From the NCBI RefSeq assembly GCF_030159095.1, contig NZ_BRXS01000001.1, forward strand, positions 496,001-560,000: a stretch of DNA of 64,000 nucleotides. Reading direction: 5' to 3'. The stretch comes from Roseisolibacter agri (GTDB taxonomy: Bacteria > Gemmatimonadota > Gemmatimonadetes > Gemmatimonadales > Gemmatimonadaceae). Positions 1 to 7,611 of the stretch are shown here, in pieces; positions within the stretch are counted from its first letter, which is position 1, and every line of letters begins with the position of its first letter. The position numbers were made by a program, and so were the translations under genes. A model generated the notes under the pieces. The model ran no database searches, had not been told where the DNA came from, and saw only the letters and a program-made list of their open reading frames with translations.

Positions 1-527
1 TCGGCCACGCGCGCCTGCAGCGACAGCAGCGTGCGACGCGTGCTCTCGGTGGGGTGCGCGGTGAGCACGGGGCGCACGTCGAGCCCCGCGATCGCGTCGC
101 GCACCTCGTCGGCGGTGCGGCCCTGCGCGCGCAGCTGCTGCATCGCCCAGCGTGCGGACGCCGGCTGCGGCGCGACGTCCTGCCCCCGATACGCGTCGCG
201 GCGCCGCACGCGGTGCACCTGCTCGGCCGTGTTGATCAGCAGGAAGAAGAGGGTGAACGCGCGCGCCGTCAGCGCCGCGAGGGGCAGCGGCAGCGCCTCC
301 ACGCGCGCCAGCAGCGCCTCCAGCGCGGGCGCGTCCGGATCGCCGCGGCGGCGGGCGCGCGAGGCGCGGCGGATCGTCTCCACCGTCTCGTACGCCTCCT
401 CGCCCTCCAGCCGGCGGATGACGCGGCCGAGGGTGGCCGCGAGGCGCCGCACGTCCTCGTGGAGCGGGAGGTCCTCTGGACGCGTGGATGGCGGCGTGGC
501 CGGGGCGGGCGTCGCGGCGGCGGTCAT
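1..527 (-). CDS. ppc: Phosphoenolpyruvate carboxylase, N-terminal part (gene runs off the left edge)
   Basis: The enzyme carboxylates PEP to oxaloacetate in the cytoplasm and refills the TCA cycle. Only the first 175 codons are inside the window. Read from the ATG at 527 the protein has an Ala/Pro-rich start, an alpha-helical stretch (DVRRLAATLGRVIRRLEGE), then the family's diagnostic motif VLTAHPTESTRR at residues 154-165, whose His158 is the catalytic histidine known from the family. The frame stays open to base 3 and has no stop, so the gene is truncated by the window and not broken. It is divergent from the membrane protein gene starting at 682; the 154-nt gap must hold both promoters. 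No alternative family fits this motif and spacing. Confidence 0.93.
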   Translation of the reverse strand, partial: MTAAATPAPATPPSTRPEDLPLHEDVRRLAATLGRVIRRLEGEEAYETVETIRRASRARRRGDPDAPALEALLARVEALPLPLAALTARAFTLFFLLINTAEQVHRVRRRDAYRGQDVAPQPASARWAMQQLRAQGRTADEVRDAIAGLDVRPVLTAHPTESTRRTLLSLQARVA

Positions 528-681
528 GGCGGTGGAGGAGGGAAGACGGGACGTGCCGTTCGCTGCACGGATCGACGGTTGGCTGCAGGGATGGGCGGAG
601 CGTCTGCGCGTCGCGTGCCGGCCGGGCTACCGTGTGCGCGTCGGTCCCCGCCGCGCAAGCGTCCCCTCACTCTCCGAACCC

Positions 682-1359
682 ATGTCGCGTCCTGACTCGC
701 GTTCCCGCGATCTCGTCTCCGGCGCCCTGCTCGTCACTGGCGGCCTGCTCGGCGCCGCGGTGCCTGTCGTCCACCCGATGAAGGTCACCGGCTACTACTC
801 GCACCCGATGACCGGGCCGTCGCACCTGCTGCTGCTGGCGGCGGTGCTGCTGGTGTCGCTCGGGCTGCCGGGGCTCGTCGCCCGTCAGCCCGAGGCGCTG
901 CGGCGCTGGGCCGCGCTCGGCGCCGCCGGCGTGTTCGTCGGCGAGTGGCTGCTGGACGGCACCCACGGCATCGTCGACGGCGCCGTGCTGCCCGCGGTGG
1001 TGCACGCCGCGCACGCCGGCAACGTCGACCCGGTCCCACTGGTCACCGCGGTGCAGAACGGCCCGCTCGGCGTGCTGACCGACCTCGGCGTGCCGGTGAT
1101 GATCCTCGGCTGTGTCACGCTGGGCGTGGCGCTCTTCCGCGGCGCGGCGGCGACGCGGCTGCCGCGCGCGGCGGCCGTGCTGCTCGCCGCCTGCTGGGCG
1201 CTCTTCCCACTCCGCTTCGTCTTCCCGGTGGTGGCCGGTGCGGACGTCGCGCTCCCGTACGTGTCGCTGCTGGTCGTCGGCGCGTCCCTCTGGCGCGCGC
1301 CGGAGACCGCGCCTGCGCGCGCGGTGTCGCATGGCACGCCGTCCCCGACGCCCGCCTGA
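682..1359 (+). CDS. Six-TM membrane protein of unknown function
   Basis: I do not recognise a family with certainty. The 225-residue product shows about six hydrophobic segments (roughly residues 10-30, 46-66, 74-93, 133-152, 162-182 and 188-207), with short polar links and a Pro/Thr-rich tail. A conserved-looking EWLLDGTHGIVDG stretch follows TM3. The start at 682 was chosen because it gives a short charged N-terminus directly before the first TM segment; the frame is open further upstream, but that part is antisense to ppc and looks like a high-GC shadow. It is followed by a two-component pair 47 nt downstream, so a link to sensing is possible but unproven. The high Ala/Leu/Val content and good third-position GC support a real gene. 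Confidence 0.72.
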   Translation: MSRPDSRSRDLVSGALLVTGGLLGAAVPVVHPMKVTGYYSHPMTGPSHLLLLAAVLLVSLGLPGLVARQPEALRRWAALGAAGVFVGEWLLDGTHGIVDGAVLPAVVHAAHAGNVDPVPLVTAVQNGPLGVLTDLGVPVMILGCVTLGVALFRGAAATRLPRAAAVLLAACWALFPLRFVFPVVAGADVALPYVSLLVVGASLWRAPETAPARAVSHGTPSPTPA

Positions 1360-1406
1360 GTGGCGCGCGCGGTAGCTTGTGCGGGTCCCCCCACCCGCCG
1401 CGCGCG

Positions 1407-2549
1407 ATGCCCGTCCGCCCACCGCTCCGCTCTCCGCGTCCATCCATCGGGCTCGCGCTCCTGGCGCTGTGGGCGGTCCCGGTGCTCGTGACCACCGGGC
1501 AGGCGTGGGCGGCCGCAGGCAGCGCGGCGTCGCTGGGATCGATCGTGGTGCGGGGCGCCGCGTTCTGGTCGTTCTGGATCGTCGCCGCGCCGCTCATCGC
1601 GTGGCTCGTGCGGCGCGTGCCGCCGGCGCCAGGGCAGTGGACGCGCGCGATCCCGGTGCACCTCGCGGCGTCGGTCGTCGTGTCGATCGCGTCGCAGCTC
1701 TTCTACGGCGTCATCCGGCGCCTCGAGGGCGCGTTCATCCCGCCCGAGTACCGCACGCTCGGCAGCAGCGTGCGCGCGATCCTGCTGGACGAGTGGCTCG
1801 GCGTGGGGATGCTGCTGTACGCGGCCGTCGCGGGCGCCGTCGTCGCGCTCGACATGACGCGGCGCTACCACGCGCGCGACACGCACGCGGCGCAGCGCGA
1901 GGCGGAGCTGGAGACGCAGCTGGTGCAGGCGCAGCTCGACGCGCTGCGGGCGCAGCTCAACCCGCACTTCCTGTTCAACGCGCTCAACTCGGTGGCGATG
2001 CTGGTGCGCGCGGGCGCACGCTCGGAAGCGGTGCGCGTGCTCGCGGGCTTGGGCGAGCTGCTGCGGCACGTGCTGTACGGACGGGGCACGCCCGAGGTCG
2101 CGCTGCGCGAGGAGCTGGCGTTCGTGGAGCGCTACCTCGCGATCGAGCGCGTGCGCTTCGGCGACCGGCTGCGCGTGGCGGTGGACGTGGAGCCGGACGC
2201 GATGGACGCGGCGGTGCCCAACCTGCTGCTCCAGCCGCTGGTGGAGAACGCGCTCAAGCACGGCGTCGCGCCGCGCCCCGACGGCGGCAGCGTGACCCTG
2301 CGCGCGCGCGCCGACGGCGACGTGCTGCGCGTCGAGGTGCACGACGATGGCGGCGCGCTCGCCGGGCGCGAGGCGCCCGCGGGCCCCGGCCTCGGCCTCG
2401 CCAACACGCGCGCGCGGCTGGCGCGGCTCTACGGCGCCGACGCGCGCCTGCGCGTGAGCGGTGACACCGACGGCACGCGCGCGGTCGTCGAGCTGCCGCT
2501 GCGCCGCGCGGACGCGGCGAGTCCGGCGGACGCGGGAGCGGCGGCGTGA
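1407..2549 (+). CDS. LytS/YehU-type sensor histidine kinase
   Basis: This is an integral-membrane sensor kinase of 380 residues. The first 150 residues hold about four TM segments (near 14-34, 50-69, 82-100 and 130-149) with no obvious extracellular sensor domain. A short coiled coil (155-182) leads to the His_kinase domain, whose motif QLNPHFLFNALNS contains the likely phospho-acceptor His187. The HATPase part shows the N-box LVENALKHG and the glycine box GPGLGLANTRARL. This layout is typical of kinases that pair with LytTR regulators. Its GTGA stop/start overlap with the regulator at 2546 shows translational coupling. The signal sensed cannot be read from sequence. Confidence 0.93.
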   Translation: MPVRPPLRSPRPSIGLALLALWAVPVLVTTGQAWAAAGSAASLGSIVVRGAAFWSFWIVAAPLIAWLVRRVPPAPGQWTRAIPVHLAASVVVSIASQLFYGVIRRLEGAFIPPEYRTLGSSVRAILLDEWLGVGMLLYAAVAGAVVALDMTRRYHARDTHAAQREAELETQLVQAQLDALRAQLNPHFLFNALNSVAMLVRAGARSEAVRVLAGLGELLRHVLYGRGTPEVALREELAFVERYLAIERVRFGDRLRVAVDVEPDAMDAAVPNLLLQPLVENALKHGVAPRPDGGSVTLRARADGDVLRVEVHDDGGALAGREAPAGPGLGLANTRARLARLYGADARLRVSGDTDGTRAVVELPLRRADAASPADAGAAA

Positions 2550-3364
2550 GCGCCGCATCGAACGTCGTCCGCGCGATCGTCGTCGACGACGAGCCGCTGG
2601 CGCGCGCCGGCCTGCGCGCGCTGCTGGCCGAGGATCCCGAGGTCGAGGTGGTGGCGGAGTGCGCGAACGGGCGCGAGGCGGTGGACGCGCTGCGCGCGCA
2701 CGCGCCGGACCTCGTGCTGCTCGACGTGCAGATGCCGGGGCTCGACGGCTTCGGCGTGGTGCGCGAGATCGGCGTCGACCGCATGCCCGTCGTCGTGTTC
2801 GCGACCGCGTTCGACCAGTACGCGCTGCGCGCGTTCGAGGCGCGCGCGCTGGACTACCTGCTCAAGCCCTTCACCGACGAGCGGTTCCGCGAGGTGCTCG
2901 CGCGCGCCAAGGAGCAGGTGCGGCAGCGGCGCGTGGGCGCTCGGGGCGCGCAGCTGGCCGCGCAGCTCGCGGCGCTGCTCGCGTCGGGCGGGGTGCCGGA
3001 AGCACCCGCCACGCCGCCGACGCCCGCCGCGCCCGCGCGCGTCGCCGTGCGGCTGGGCAACCGGACCGCCTTCGTGCGGCTCGACGACGTGGACTGGGTG
3101 GAGGCCGCCGACTACTACGTGCGCCTGCACGTCGCCGGGACCTCGCACCTGCTGCGCGAGTCGATGGACGAGATGGAGGCGCGCCTCGACCCGCGGCGCT
3201 TCGTGCGCGTGCACCGCTCGGCCATCGTGAACGTGGCCCGCGTGCGCGAGCTGCGCTCGGCCGCCGCGGGACGGCACGAGGTCGTGCTGCGCGACGGGAC
3301 GCGCCTGCCGCTCAGCCGCAGCCGACGGGAGCTGGTCGCGCGCGCGCTCGCCGAGGCGGGCTGA
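2546..3364 (+). CDS. LytTR-family response regulator
   Basis: The 272-residue protein has an N-terminal receiver domain and a C-terminal LytTR DNA-binding domain. The receiver shows the acidic pair D14-D15, the phospho-acceptor D60 in LLDVQMPGLDGF, and K107 in DYLLKPF. A linker rich in Ala/Pro (about 145-165) leads to LytTR, recognisable by VDWVEAADYYVRLH, the RFVRVHRSAIVN motif and the terminal LPLSRSRRELV. The start is a GTG that overlaps the TGA of the kinase (GTGA at 2546-2549). Regulators of this family bind tandem direct repeats in promoters; I could not identify a target site near this locus. Confidence 0.94.
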   Translation: MSAASNVVRAIVVDDEPLARAGLRALLAEDPEVEVVAECANGREAVDALRAHAPDLVLLDVQMPGLDGFGVVREIGVDRMPVVVFATAFDQYALRAFEARALDYLLKPFTDERFREVLARAKEQVRQRRVGARGAQLAAQLAALLASGGVPEAPATPPTPAAPARVAVRLGNRTAFVRLDDVDWVEAADYYVRLHVAGTSHLLRESMDEMEARLDPRRFVRVHRSAIVNVARVRELRSAAAGRHEVVLRDGTRLPLSRSRRELVARALAEAG

Positions 3365-3438
3365 CGCCCACGCGCGGTGCGCGCTTCTTGCGCGTTGGCG
3401 TCGCGAGCCCGTCCACCGCACGCCACCGGAGCCCCGCG

Positions 3439-4200
3439 ATGCGCCGAACGACCGTCCTCGCCGCGATCCTCGCCACCACCAGCGCCGCCTGCGGGCCCGC
3501 CGGGCGCGACGTGCCCGCGGACACCAACCGCGCCGCGGTCGGCGACACGGCGGCCGTCGCCGGCGGCCCGCTGACCGAACGTGGCGTGCTCACGCTCATG
3601 TCGGCGCTCAACGGCGCCGAGATCGGCGCCGCGAAGGGCGTGATGTCCCGGATCGGCGACCCGACCGTGCGCCGCTACGCGCAGGCGATGGTCGCCGACC
3701 ACGGCGCGATGGACTCCGCCGTGAAGGCGCTGCCGCTGAACGACACGCCGCTGCCGGTGCCGCCCGCGCAGTTCATCACGATGCACGCGGCGTCGTCGCA
3801 CCTCTCGGCCGTCCTGGGCGCGATGCCGGCCGGTCCGGCGCTCGACCGCGCGTACGTCGCCAGCCAGGTGGCCGACCACTCGCAGGCGATGGACAGCCTG
3901 CGGCACTGGCGCGGCGCCGTGCGGGACGGCGGGCTGCGCACGGCGCTCGACGGCGCGCTGGCGAAGGTGCAGGAGCACCTCGACGAGGCGCGCGCCATCC
4001 AGTCCGCGCTCGGCGGCGGCGTGGACAGCGCCGGCTCGCCGCGCCCCGTGCCGCAGCTCCGGCCCGCCGAGATCTTCCAGGCGCCCGCGCAGCTCGACCA
4101 GCAGCGCCCCGACACGGCCACCGCGCGCTCCCAGCGGCAGGTGCGGCCCGACACCACGCGCCGCGACAGCGCGCGCGCCACGGGCGTGCGCCGGCCGTAG
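3439..4200 (+). CDS. DUF4142 lipoprotein
   Basis: This 253-residue protein begins with a lipoprotein signal (MRRTTVLAAILATTSAAC; lipid-attached Cys18). The mature part up to about residue 180 is mostly helical and matches the pattern of DUF4142/ferritin-like exported proteins: LMSALNGAEIGAAKGVMSR, YAQAMVADHGAMDSAV, and a later VADHSQAMDSLRHW, i.e. repeated DH pairs at helix positions that might bind metal. The last 70 residues are low complexity (Pro, Arg, Gln, Thr). Many members are annotated as stress or survival proteins with unknown mechanism. Upstream the LytTR gene ends 74 nt before; downstream a long palindrome (4230-4392) separates it from a convergent gene. Confidence 0.82.
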   Translation: MRRTTVLAAILATTSAACGPAGRDVPADTNRAAVGDTAAVAGGPLTERGVLTLMSALNGAEIGAAKGVMSRIGDPTVRRYAQAMVADHGAMDSAVKALPLNDTPLPVPPAQFITMHAASSHLSAVLGAMPAGPALDRAYVASQVADHSQAMDSLRHWRGAVRDGGLRTALDGALAKVQEHLDEARAIQSALGGGVDSAGSPRPVPQLRPAEIFQAPAQLDQQRPDTATARSQRQVRPDTTRRDSARATGVRRP

Positions 4201-4229
4201 CGCGCGTGCGCTCGGTGCACGTCTCTACA

Positions 4230-4392
4230 CCGGACCCCTCTGCCTATTGGGGAGGACGCGGATGCTCCGGATGCGGCGGATTCGACGGATCGCTCCGCGT
4301 GGCGCCGACGTCCCATGCGCTCCGAGGAGCGATCCGCATGATCCGCTCGATCCGGAGCATCCGCGTCCTCCCCAAGAGCCGAAGGGGTCCGG
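4230..4392. repeat. Family A long palindrome, copy 1
   Basis: A 163-bp imperfect inverted repeat fills the gap between two convergent genes. The arms begin and end with CCGGACCCCT / AGGGGTCCGG and share GGGGAGGACGCGGATGCTCC over a stem of about 65 bp with a few bulges. The central loop holds GTGGCGCCGACG followed by GGAGCGATCCG, a pattern seen in the three other copies (42205-42352, 45877-46058, 50003-50172). It contains no gene. A terminator or REP-like role is inferred from position. Confidence 0.85.
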
Positions 4393-4410
4393 CGGATCGG
4401 CACTGACGCG

Positions 4411-5244
4411 TCACTCGCCGCTCGTCACCTGCGCGTGGTTCACCGCGGCCACCAGCACCACACCGCCCAGCGTGTTGCCCAGCAGCACCGGCGGCAGCCA
4501 GCCGGTGAGGTAGGTCGCGTACGAGATCTCGCCGCGTGCCGCGAGGTGCAGCACCTCCACCGAGCCGACGATCACGTGCGCCAGCTCGCCGGCGCCCACC
4601 AGCCACGTCATCACGACGATGGTGAGGAGCTTCGCGCCCGCCTCGGCCGCCGGGAGCATCCACACCATCAGCGCGATGATCCAGCCCGCGAATACCGCGC
4701 GGATGAACAGCGTCCCGAACCCGCCCGCGACCGCCTCGCGGCCGATGTCCACGAACGACGCGCGCACGTCGGACGAGAACGCGTCGGTGTGTGCGACCAC
4801 CAGCGCGAACAGCAGCGCGCCGACGAGGTTCGTCACCAGCACGATCGCCCACAGCCGCAGCACGCGCCCGAGCATCTCGCCGCTGCGCGTGCTCATGAGC
4901 GGGACGATCGGCGTCAGCGTGTTCTCCGTGTAGAGCTGCTGGCTGCCGAGGATCACCGCCAGGAATCCAATCGGGTAGCCGAGCTTCGTCACCAGCGGCC
5001 GCCACACCTCGGCCGGCAGGTGCGTGCGCAGCGCGCCCTCGGCCACCATCGAGAGGCCCATCGACAGCCCGGCGGCGAGCCCCGACCACGCGAGCGCGGA
5101 CGGCGCGCGGTCGAGCTCCTTCATCCCCTCGCGCCGGATCGCCTCGTGGTTGACGCCCGCCCCGGGCGCCTCCTGCTCGATCGCCTTCTGCTCCTCGTCG
5201 GGCTCGAGCTGTGCGGCGTCGTGGCCGCGGTCGTCCGCGCTCAT
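4411..5244 (-). CDS. Formate/nitrite transporter (FNT) family channel, YfdC-like
   Basis: The 277-residue protein has a charged N-terminal tail of about 45 residues (EPDEEQKAIEQEAPG), then six hydrophobic segments typical of FNT channels, which form pentamers and move small monovalent anions such as formate or nitrite. The AWSGLAAGLSMGLSM stretch in TM1 and LLGNTLGGVVLVAAVNHAQV at the end agree with the family. The long acidic tail and overall pattern resemble the YfdC branch, whose substrate is not established. It is the last gene of the alcohol-dehydrogenase/oxidase block: its ATG overlaps the stop of ctaG by 4 nt. Formate as substrate would fit methanol oxidation upstream, but that is inference. 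A palindrome follows its stop codon. Confidence 0.88.
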   Translation of the reverse strand: MSADDRGHDAAQLEPDEEQKAIEQEAPGAGVNHEAIRREGMKELDRAPSALAWSGLAAGLSMGLSMVAEGALRTHLPAEVWRPLVTKLGYPIGFLAVILGSQQLYTENTLTPIVPLMSTRSGEMLGRVLRLWAIVLVTNLVGALLFALVVAHTDAFSSDVRASFVDIGREAVAGGFGTLFIRAVFAGWIIALMVWMLPAAEAGAKLLTIVVMTWLVGAGELAHVIVGSVEVLHLAARGEISYATYLTGWLPPVLLGNTLGGVVLVAAVNHAQVTSGE

Positions 5245-6143
5245 GCGGGCCGTCCGAGCGGCGCCGCCGCGCGCGGCGGACGCGGGGAGCGCTCACGCAC
5301 CGCGCCGTCGCGCAGCAGCCGCGCGAGCAGCCAGAGCGCGGCCAGCAGGTAGCTCATCCCGCCCGGGATCCACATGATGATCCCTCCCAGCTCCTGGTCC
5401 TGGAGCGGCATCAGCCCCCACGGTGCGGTGGTGGCGGCGTACGCCGGATACCACAGGCGCGTCGACACGGTCAGCAGCGCGCCGAGCACGCTGGTCGCGA
5501 GCATCGCCGCGAACAGGTACGTGACGGCCGCCCCGCGCCGCGTCGCGCGTCCGTGCAGCAGCGCCCACCAGAAGAGCAGGGCGGAGCCGAAGAAGCTGAC
5601 GTGCTGCGCGGCGTGCACGCCCTCGTGGCGCAGCGTCGCCTGGTAGAGCACCGGCAGGTGCCAGAGCACCAGCGCGCCCACGTGCAGCCACCACGCGTGG
5701 AGCGGCGTGCGCAGCCAGCGCCACGCCGACGCGACGGCGGGCGTCCGCGCCGCGGCGCCCAGTCGCGTGCGCGCGCGCCGCGGCAGCGCCCACAGCGTGG
5801 GGACGAGCGGACGCCCCGCGACCAGCAGCGGCGCGGCCACCACCATCAGCAGCTCGTGCTGCGCCATGTGGGCCGAGAAGAGCACGCCGCCCAGCGGGTG
5901 CAGCGGCGACAGCAGCGCGAGGGCGAGCGCGAGCCAGCCCAGCGCGAACGCCATGACGGCGCCGCCGTGCACGCCGCGCCCGCGGCCGGCGCGCGCCCAG
6001 AGCGCGTGCACGCCGCGCGCGTACAGTGCCGCCGACGCGGCCAGCGGCAGCGCGAACAGCGGCTCCGCGCTCCACGCGGACCACAGGTCGTGCGGGGCCA
6101 GCGGCGCGCCGGCGTGCAGCAGGAGCGGTGGCAGCGTCGCCAC
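5241..6143 (-). CDS. ctaG: Cytochrome c oxidase assembly protein, CtaG (caa3 type)
   Basis: The 300-residue protein is a polytopic membrane protein with about seven TM segments. It matches the Caa3_CtaG family, whose members help deliver copper to or assemble caa3 oxidases in the cytoplasmic membrane. Characteristic stretches are HMAQHELLMVVAAPLLVAGRP and a later LHHEG-like EGVHAAQHVSFFGSALLFWW, with His residues in TM positions that could bind Cu. It lies downstream of the oxidase subunits II, I and III; 3 nt separate it from the cytochrome c gene at 6147 and it overlaps the FNT gene by 4 nt. Context and family agree, so the function is well supported. Confidence 0.92.
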   Translation of the reverse strand: MATLPPLLLHAGAPLAPHDLWSAWSAEPLFALPLAASAALYARGVHALWARAGRGRGVHGGAVMAFALGWLALALALLSPLHPLGGVLFSAHMAQHELLMVVAAPLLVAGRPLVPTLWALPRRARTRLGAAARTPAVASAWRWLRTPLHAWWLHVGALVLWHLPVLYQATLRHEGVHAAQHVSFFGSALLFWWALLHGRATRRGAAVTYLFAAMLATSVLGALLTVSTRLWYPAYAATTAPWGLMPLQDQELGGIIMWIPGGMSYLLAALWLLARLLRDGAVRERSPRPPRAAAPLGRPA

Positions 6144-6146
6144 GCG

Positions 6147-6551
6147 TCAGTTGGGCTTGATGGTGTAGAGGTACGCCACGATGTGGCGCGCGTCGCGCTC
6201 GGAGACGTCGAGGTTCGGCATCGCGGTGCGCGGGTCCACGCCCTGCGGGTCGCGCACCCAGCGCACGAGGTTGTCCGGGGTGTGCTGCAGCACGCCCGCG
6301 ATGTACGACTGCGTCTGCAGGCCCTGCAGCGACGGGCCCACGCCACCGGTGGCGCCGGGCACGCCCGGGATCTTGTGGCAGGAGCCGCAGCCGTAGTGCT
6401 GGATCAGCGCGCGCCCCTTCCGCGGGTCGCCGCCGTGCGTCATCAGCGAGGCCTCGCGCTCGTAGTCCACGTCACGGCGGCAGGCGGAAGCGATTGCCAG
6501 CAGCGCGACCGCCGCCGCGAGCAGCGTGCGGATGCGGGGCGCGGCGCTCAC
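6147..6551 (-). CDS. Monoheme cytochrome c lipoprotein
   Basis: The 134-residue product carries one heme c motif, C55-G-S-C58-H59, and a plausible axial Met111 in AMPNLDVSERDARH. The N-terminus (AAAVALLAIASAC) ends in a lipobox, so the protein is probably lipid-anchored at Cys24 on the periplasmic side. I chose the GTG at 6551 because it forms a GTGA overlap with the stop of the upstream gene; the frame is open to 6587, but that adds a Pro-rich tail in front of the signal peptide. Being inside the oxidase operon, it probably shuttles electrons to or within the caa3 oxidase. It resembles the cytochromes often found next to ctaG in caa3 clusters. Confidence 0.87.
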   Translation of the reverse strand: MSAAPRIRTLLAAAVALLAIASACRRDVDYEREASLMTHGGDPRKGRALIQHYGCGSCHKIPGVPGATGGVGPSLQGLQTQSYIAGVLQHTPDNLVRWVRDPQGVDPRTAMPNLDVSERDARHIVAYLYTIKPN

Positions 6552-6961
6552 TGCCGGCACGGGTCGAGGAAGAGCTGCGGCAGCCACTGGCTCACGATCA
6601 CCAGCGCCGAGAGCGCGCTGATCCCGACGCCGACGACCGCCAGCGTACGGGTGCGGCCGACGGGCCCGCCCTCGTCACCCGGGTCCGCGCCGCGCGCCGC
6701 GGGGCGCCACTGCGACGCCGCGGCGACGCCCGACCCGATGGCGAGCAGCAGCGCCACGAGCGCGGTGACGTGCACCATCGCCACGGCGGTGCCGGACTCG
6801 CACGCCCACATCTGCGCGATCGTGTACTTCACCTGCAGGCCCAAGAGCAGCGCCAGCGGCCCGCCGACCACGCCGATGGTCTGCGCGACGTCGCCGCGCG
6901 CGGGCCAGCGCGAGTAGCCGGCCTCGCGGCGTGCCTGCTCGGAGGATGAGGCGTGGTCCAT
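6548..6961 (-). CDS. Small three-TM protein in the oxidase operon
   Basis: This 137-residue protein has about three TM segments: TIGVVGGPLALLLGLQVKYT, then MVHVTALVALLLAIGSGVAAA, then a C-terminal VVGVGISALSALVIVSQWLP. I do not recognise a named family. Its place directly after subunit III is where subunit IV (CtaF/CoxD-like) genes normally sit, but it shows no clear similarity to that family by eye. The ATG at 6961 overlaps the stop of ctaE (ATGA), and its TGA overlaps the GTG of the cytochrome c gene. A structural or assembly subunit of the oxidase is the most likely role. Confidence 0.8.
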   Translation of the reverse strand: MDHASSSEQARREAGYSRWPARGDVAQTIGVVGGPLALLLGLQVKYTIAQMWACESGTAVAMVHVTALVALLLAIGSGVAAASQWRPAARGADPGDEGGPVGRTRTLAVVGVGISALSALVIVSQWLPQLFLDPCRQ

Positions 6962-7611
6962 CAGAGCACCCGCGGGCCGAGGAACACGAGCAGGTAGAGC
7001 AGCAGCCACGCCACCGAGAGGAAGCGCTCGTAGATCGCCGTGTCCTCGACGTCGGAGAAGTGGCGCGGCTGCACCCGGTCGGTGAAGAAGATGGCGGTCA
7101 GCACCGCGCTCTCGAGCACGTCGGTGGCCATCAGCGACGTGTGGGCGACCAGGGCCAGCCACACGCCGGAGCCGTACGCGTTGGTGTCCCAGCGCACGTT
7201 GAGCGCCTGGAGATCGAACCAGCGCAGCACGAGGGCCAGCAGCCCGACCGCCGAGCCGATCACCAGCCAGCGCCGCACGCCCGCGAGGTCGAAGCGCTTG
7301 GCGGCGCGCTCGGCGAGGCCGTACGGGATCAGCTTCAGCAGGAGCACGGCGAGGGTGATCGTCGGGATCAGCAGGTCGGGGTTCGCCGTCGGGCGCGGCG
7401 GCCACTCGGCGGCGTTCGTGCGCAGGTACAGGTAGGCGGCGGCCGCGATCGCGAGCGTCGTCCCCTCGATCGCCATGAAGCCGACGGTCCCCCACCACAC
7501 GAGCCCGCGGTGGCCGAAGACGGTGTCCGGCAGCACCGACACGTCGATCGTCAGCCGGTCGGGCGAGCGGCGGTCGGGGGGCACGGGGCTCAGGGGGCTC
7601 AGGGGGCTCAT
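6961..7611 (-). CDS. ctaE: Cytochrome c oxidase subunit III
   Basis: The 216-residue protein belongs to the heme-copper oxidase subunit III family, which stabilises subunit I and helps proton uptake. After a Pro/Asp-rich tail (residues 1-30) it has five TM segments: GLVWWGTVGFMAIEGTTLA, LLIPTITLAVLLLKLIPYG, WLVIGSAVGLLALVLRW, the GVWLALVAHTSLMATDVLESA segment, and the C-terminal LLYLLVFLG. Glu in MAIEGT and the late DVLE motif fit the family. It is shorter than the mitochondrial protein, as expected for bacterial forms that lack the first two helices. ATGA overlaps on both sides couple it to ctaD and to the next gene. The N-terminal MSPLSPLSP repeat reflects a short GGGGGCTCA tandem repeat at its start. 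Confidence 0.9.
   Translation of the reverse strand: MSPLSPLSPVPPDRRSPDRLTIDVSVLPDTVFGHRGLVWWGTVGFMAIEGTTLAIAAAAYLYLRTNAAEWPPRPTANPDLLIPTITLAVLLLKLIPYGLAERAAKRFDLAGVRRWLVIGSAVGLLALVLRWFDLQALNVRWDTNAYGSGVWLALVAHTSLMATDVLESAVLTAIFFTDRVQPRHFSDVEDTAIYERFLSVAWLLLYLLVFLGPRVL

Noticed and set aside
4230-4392. Family A element as an insertion sequence or tRNA-like gene
   Set aside because: It has no open frame of a transposase and no cloverleaf features; the symmetry spans the entire element.
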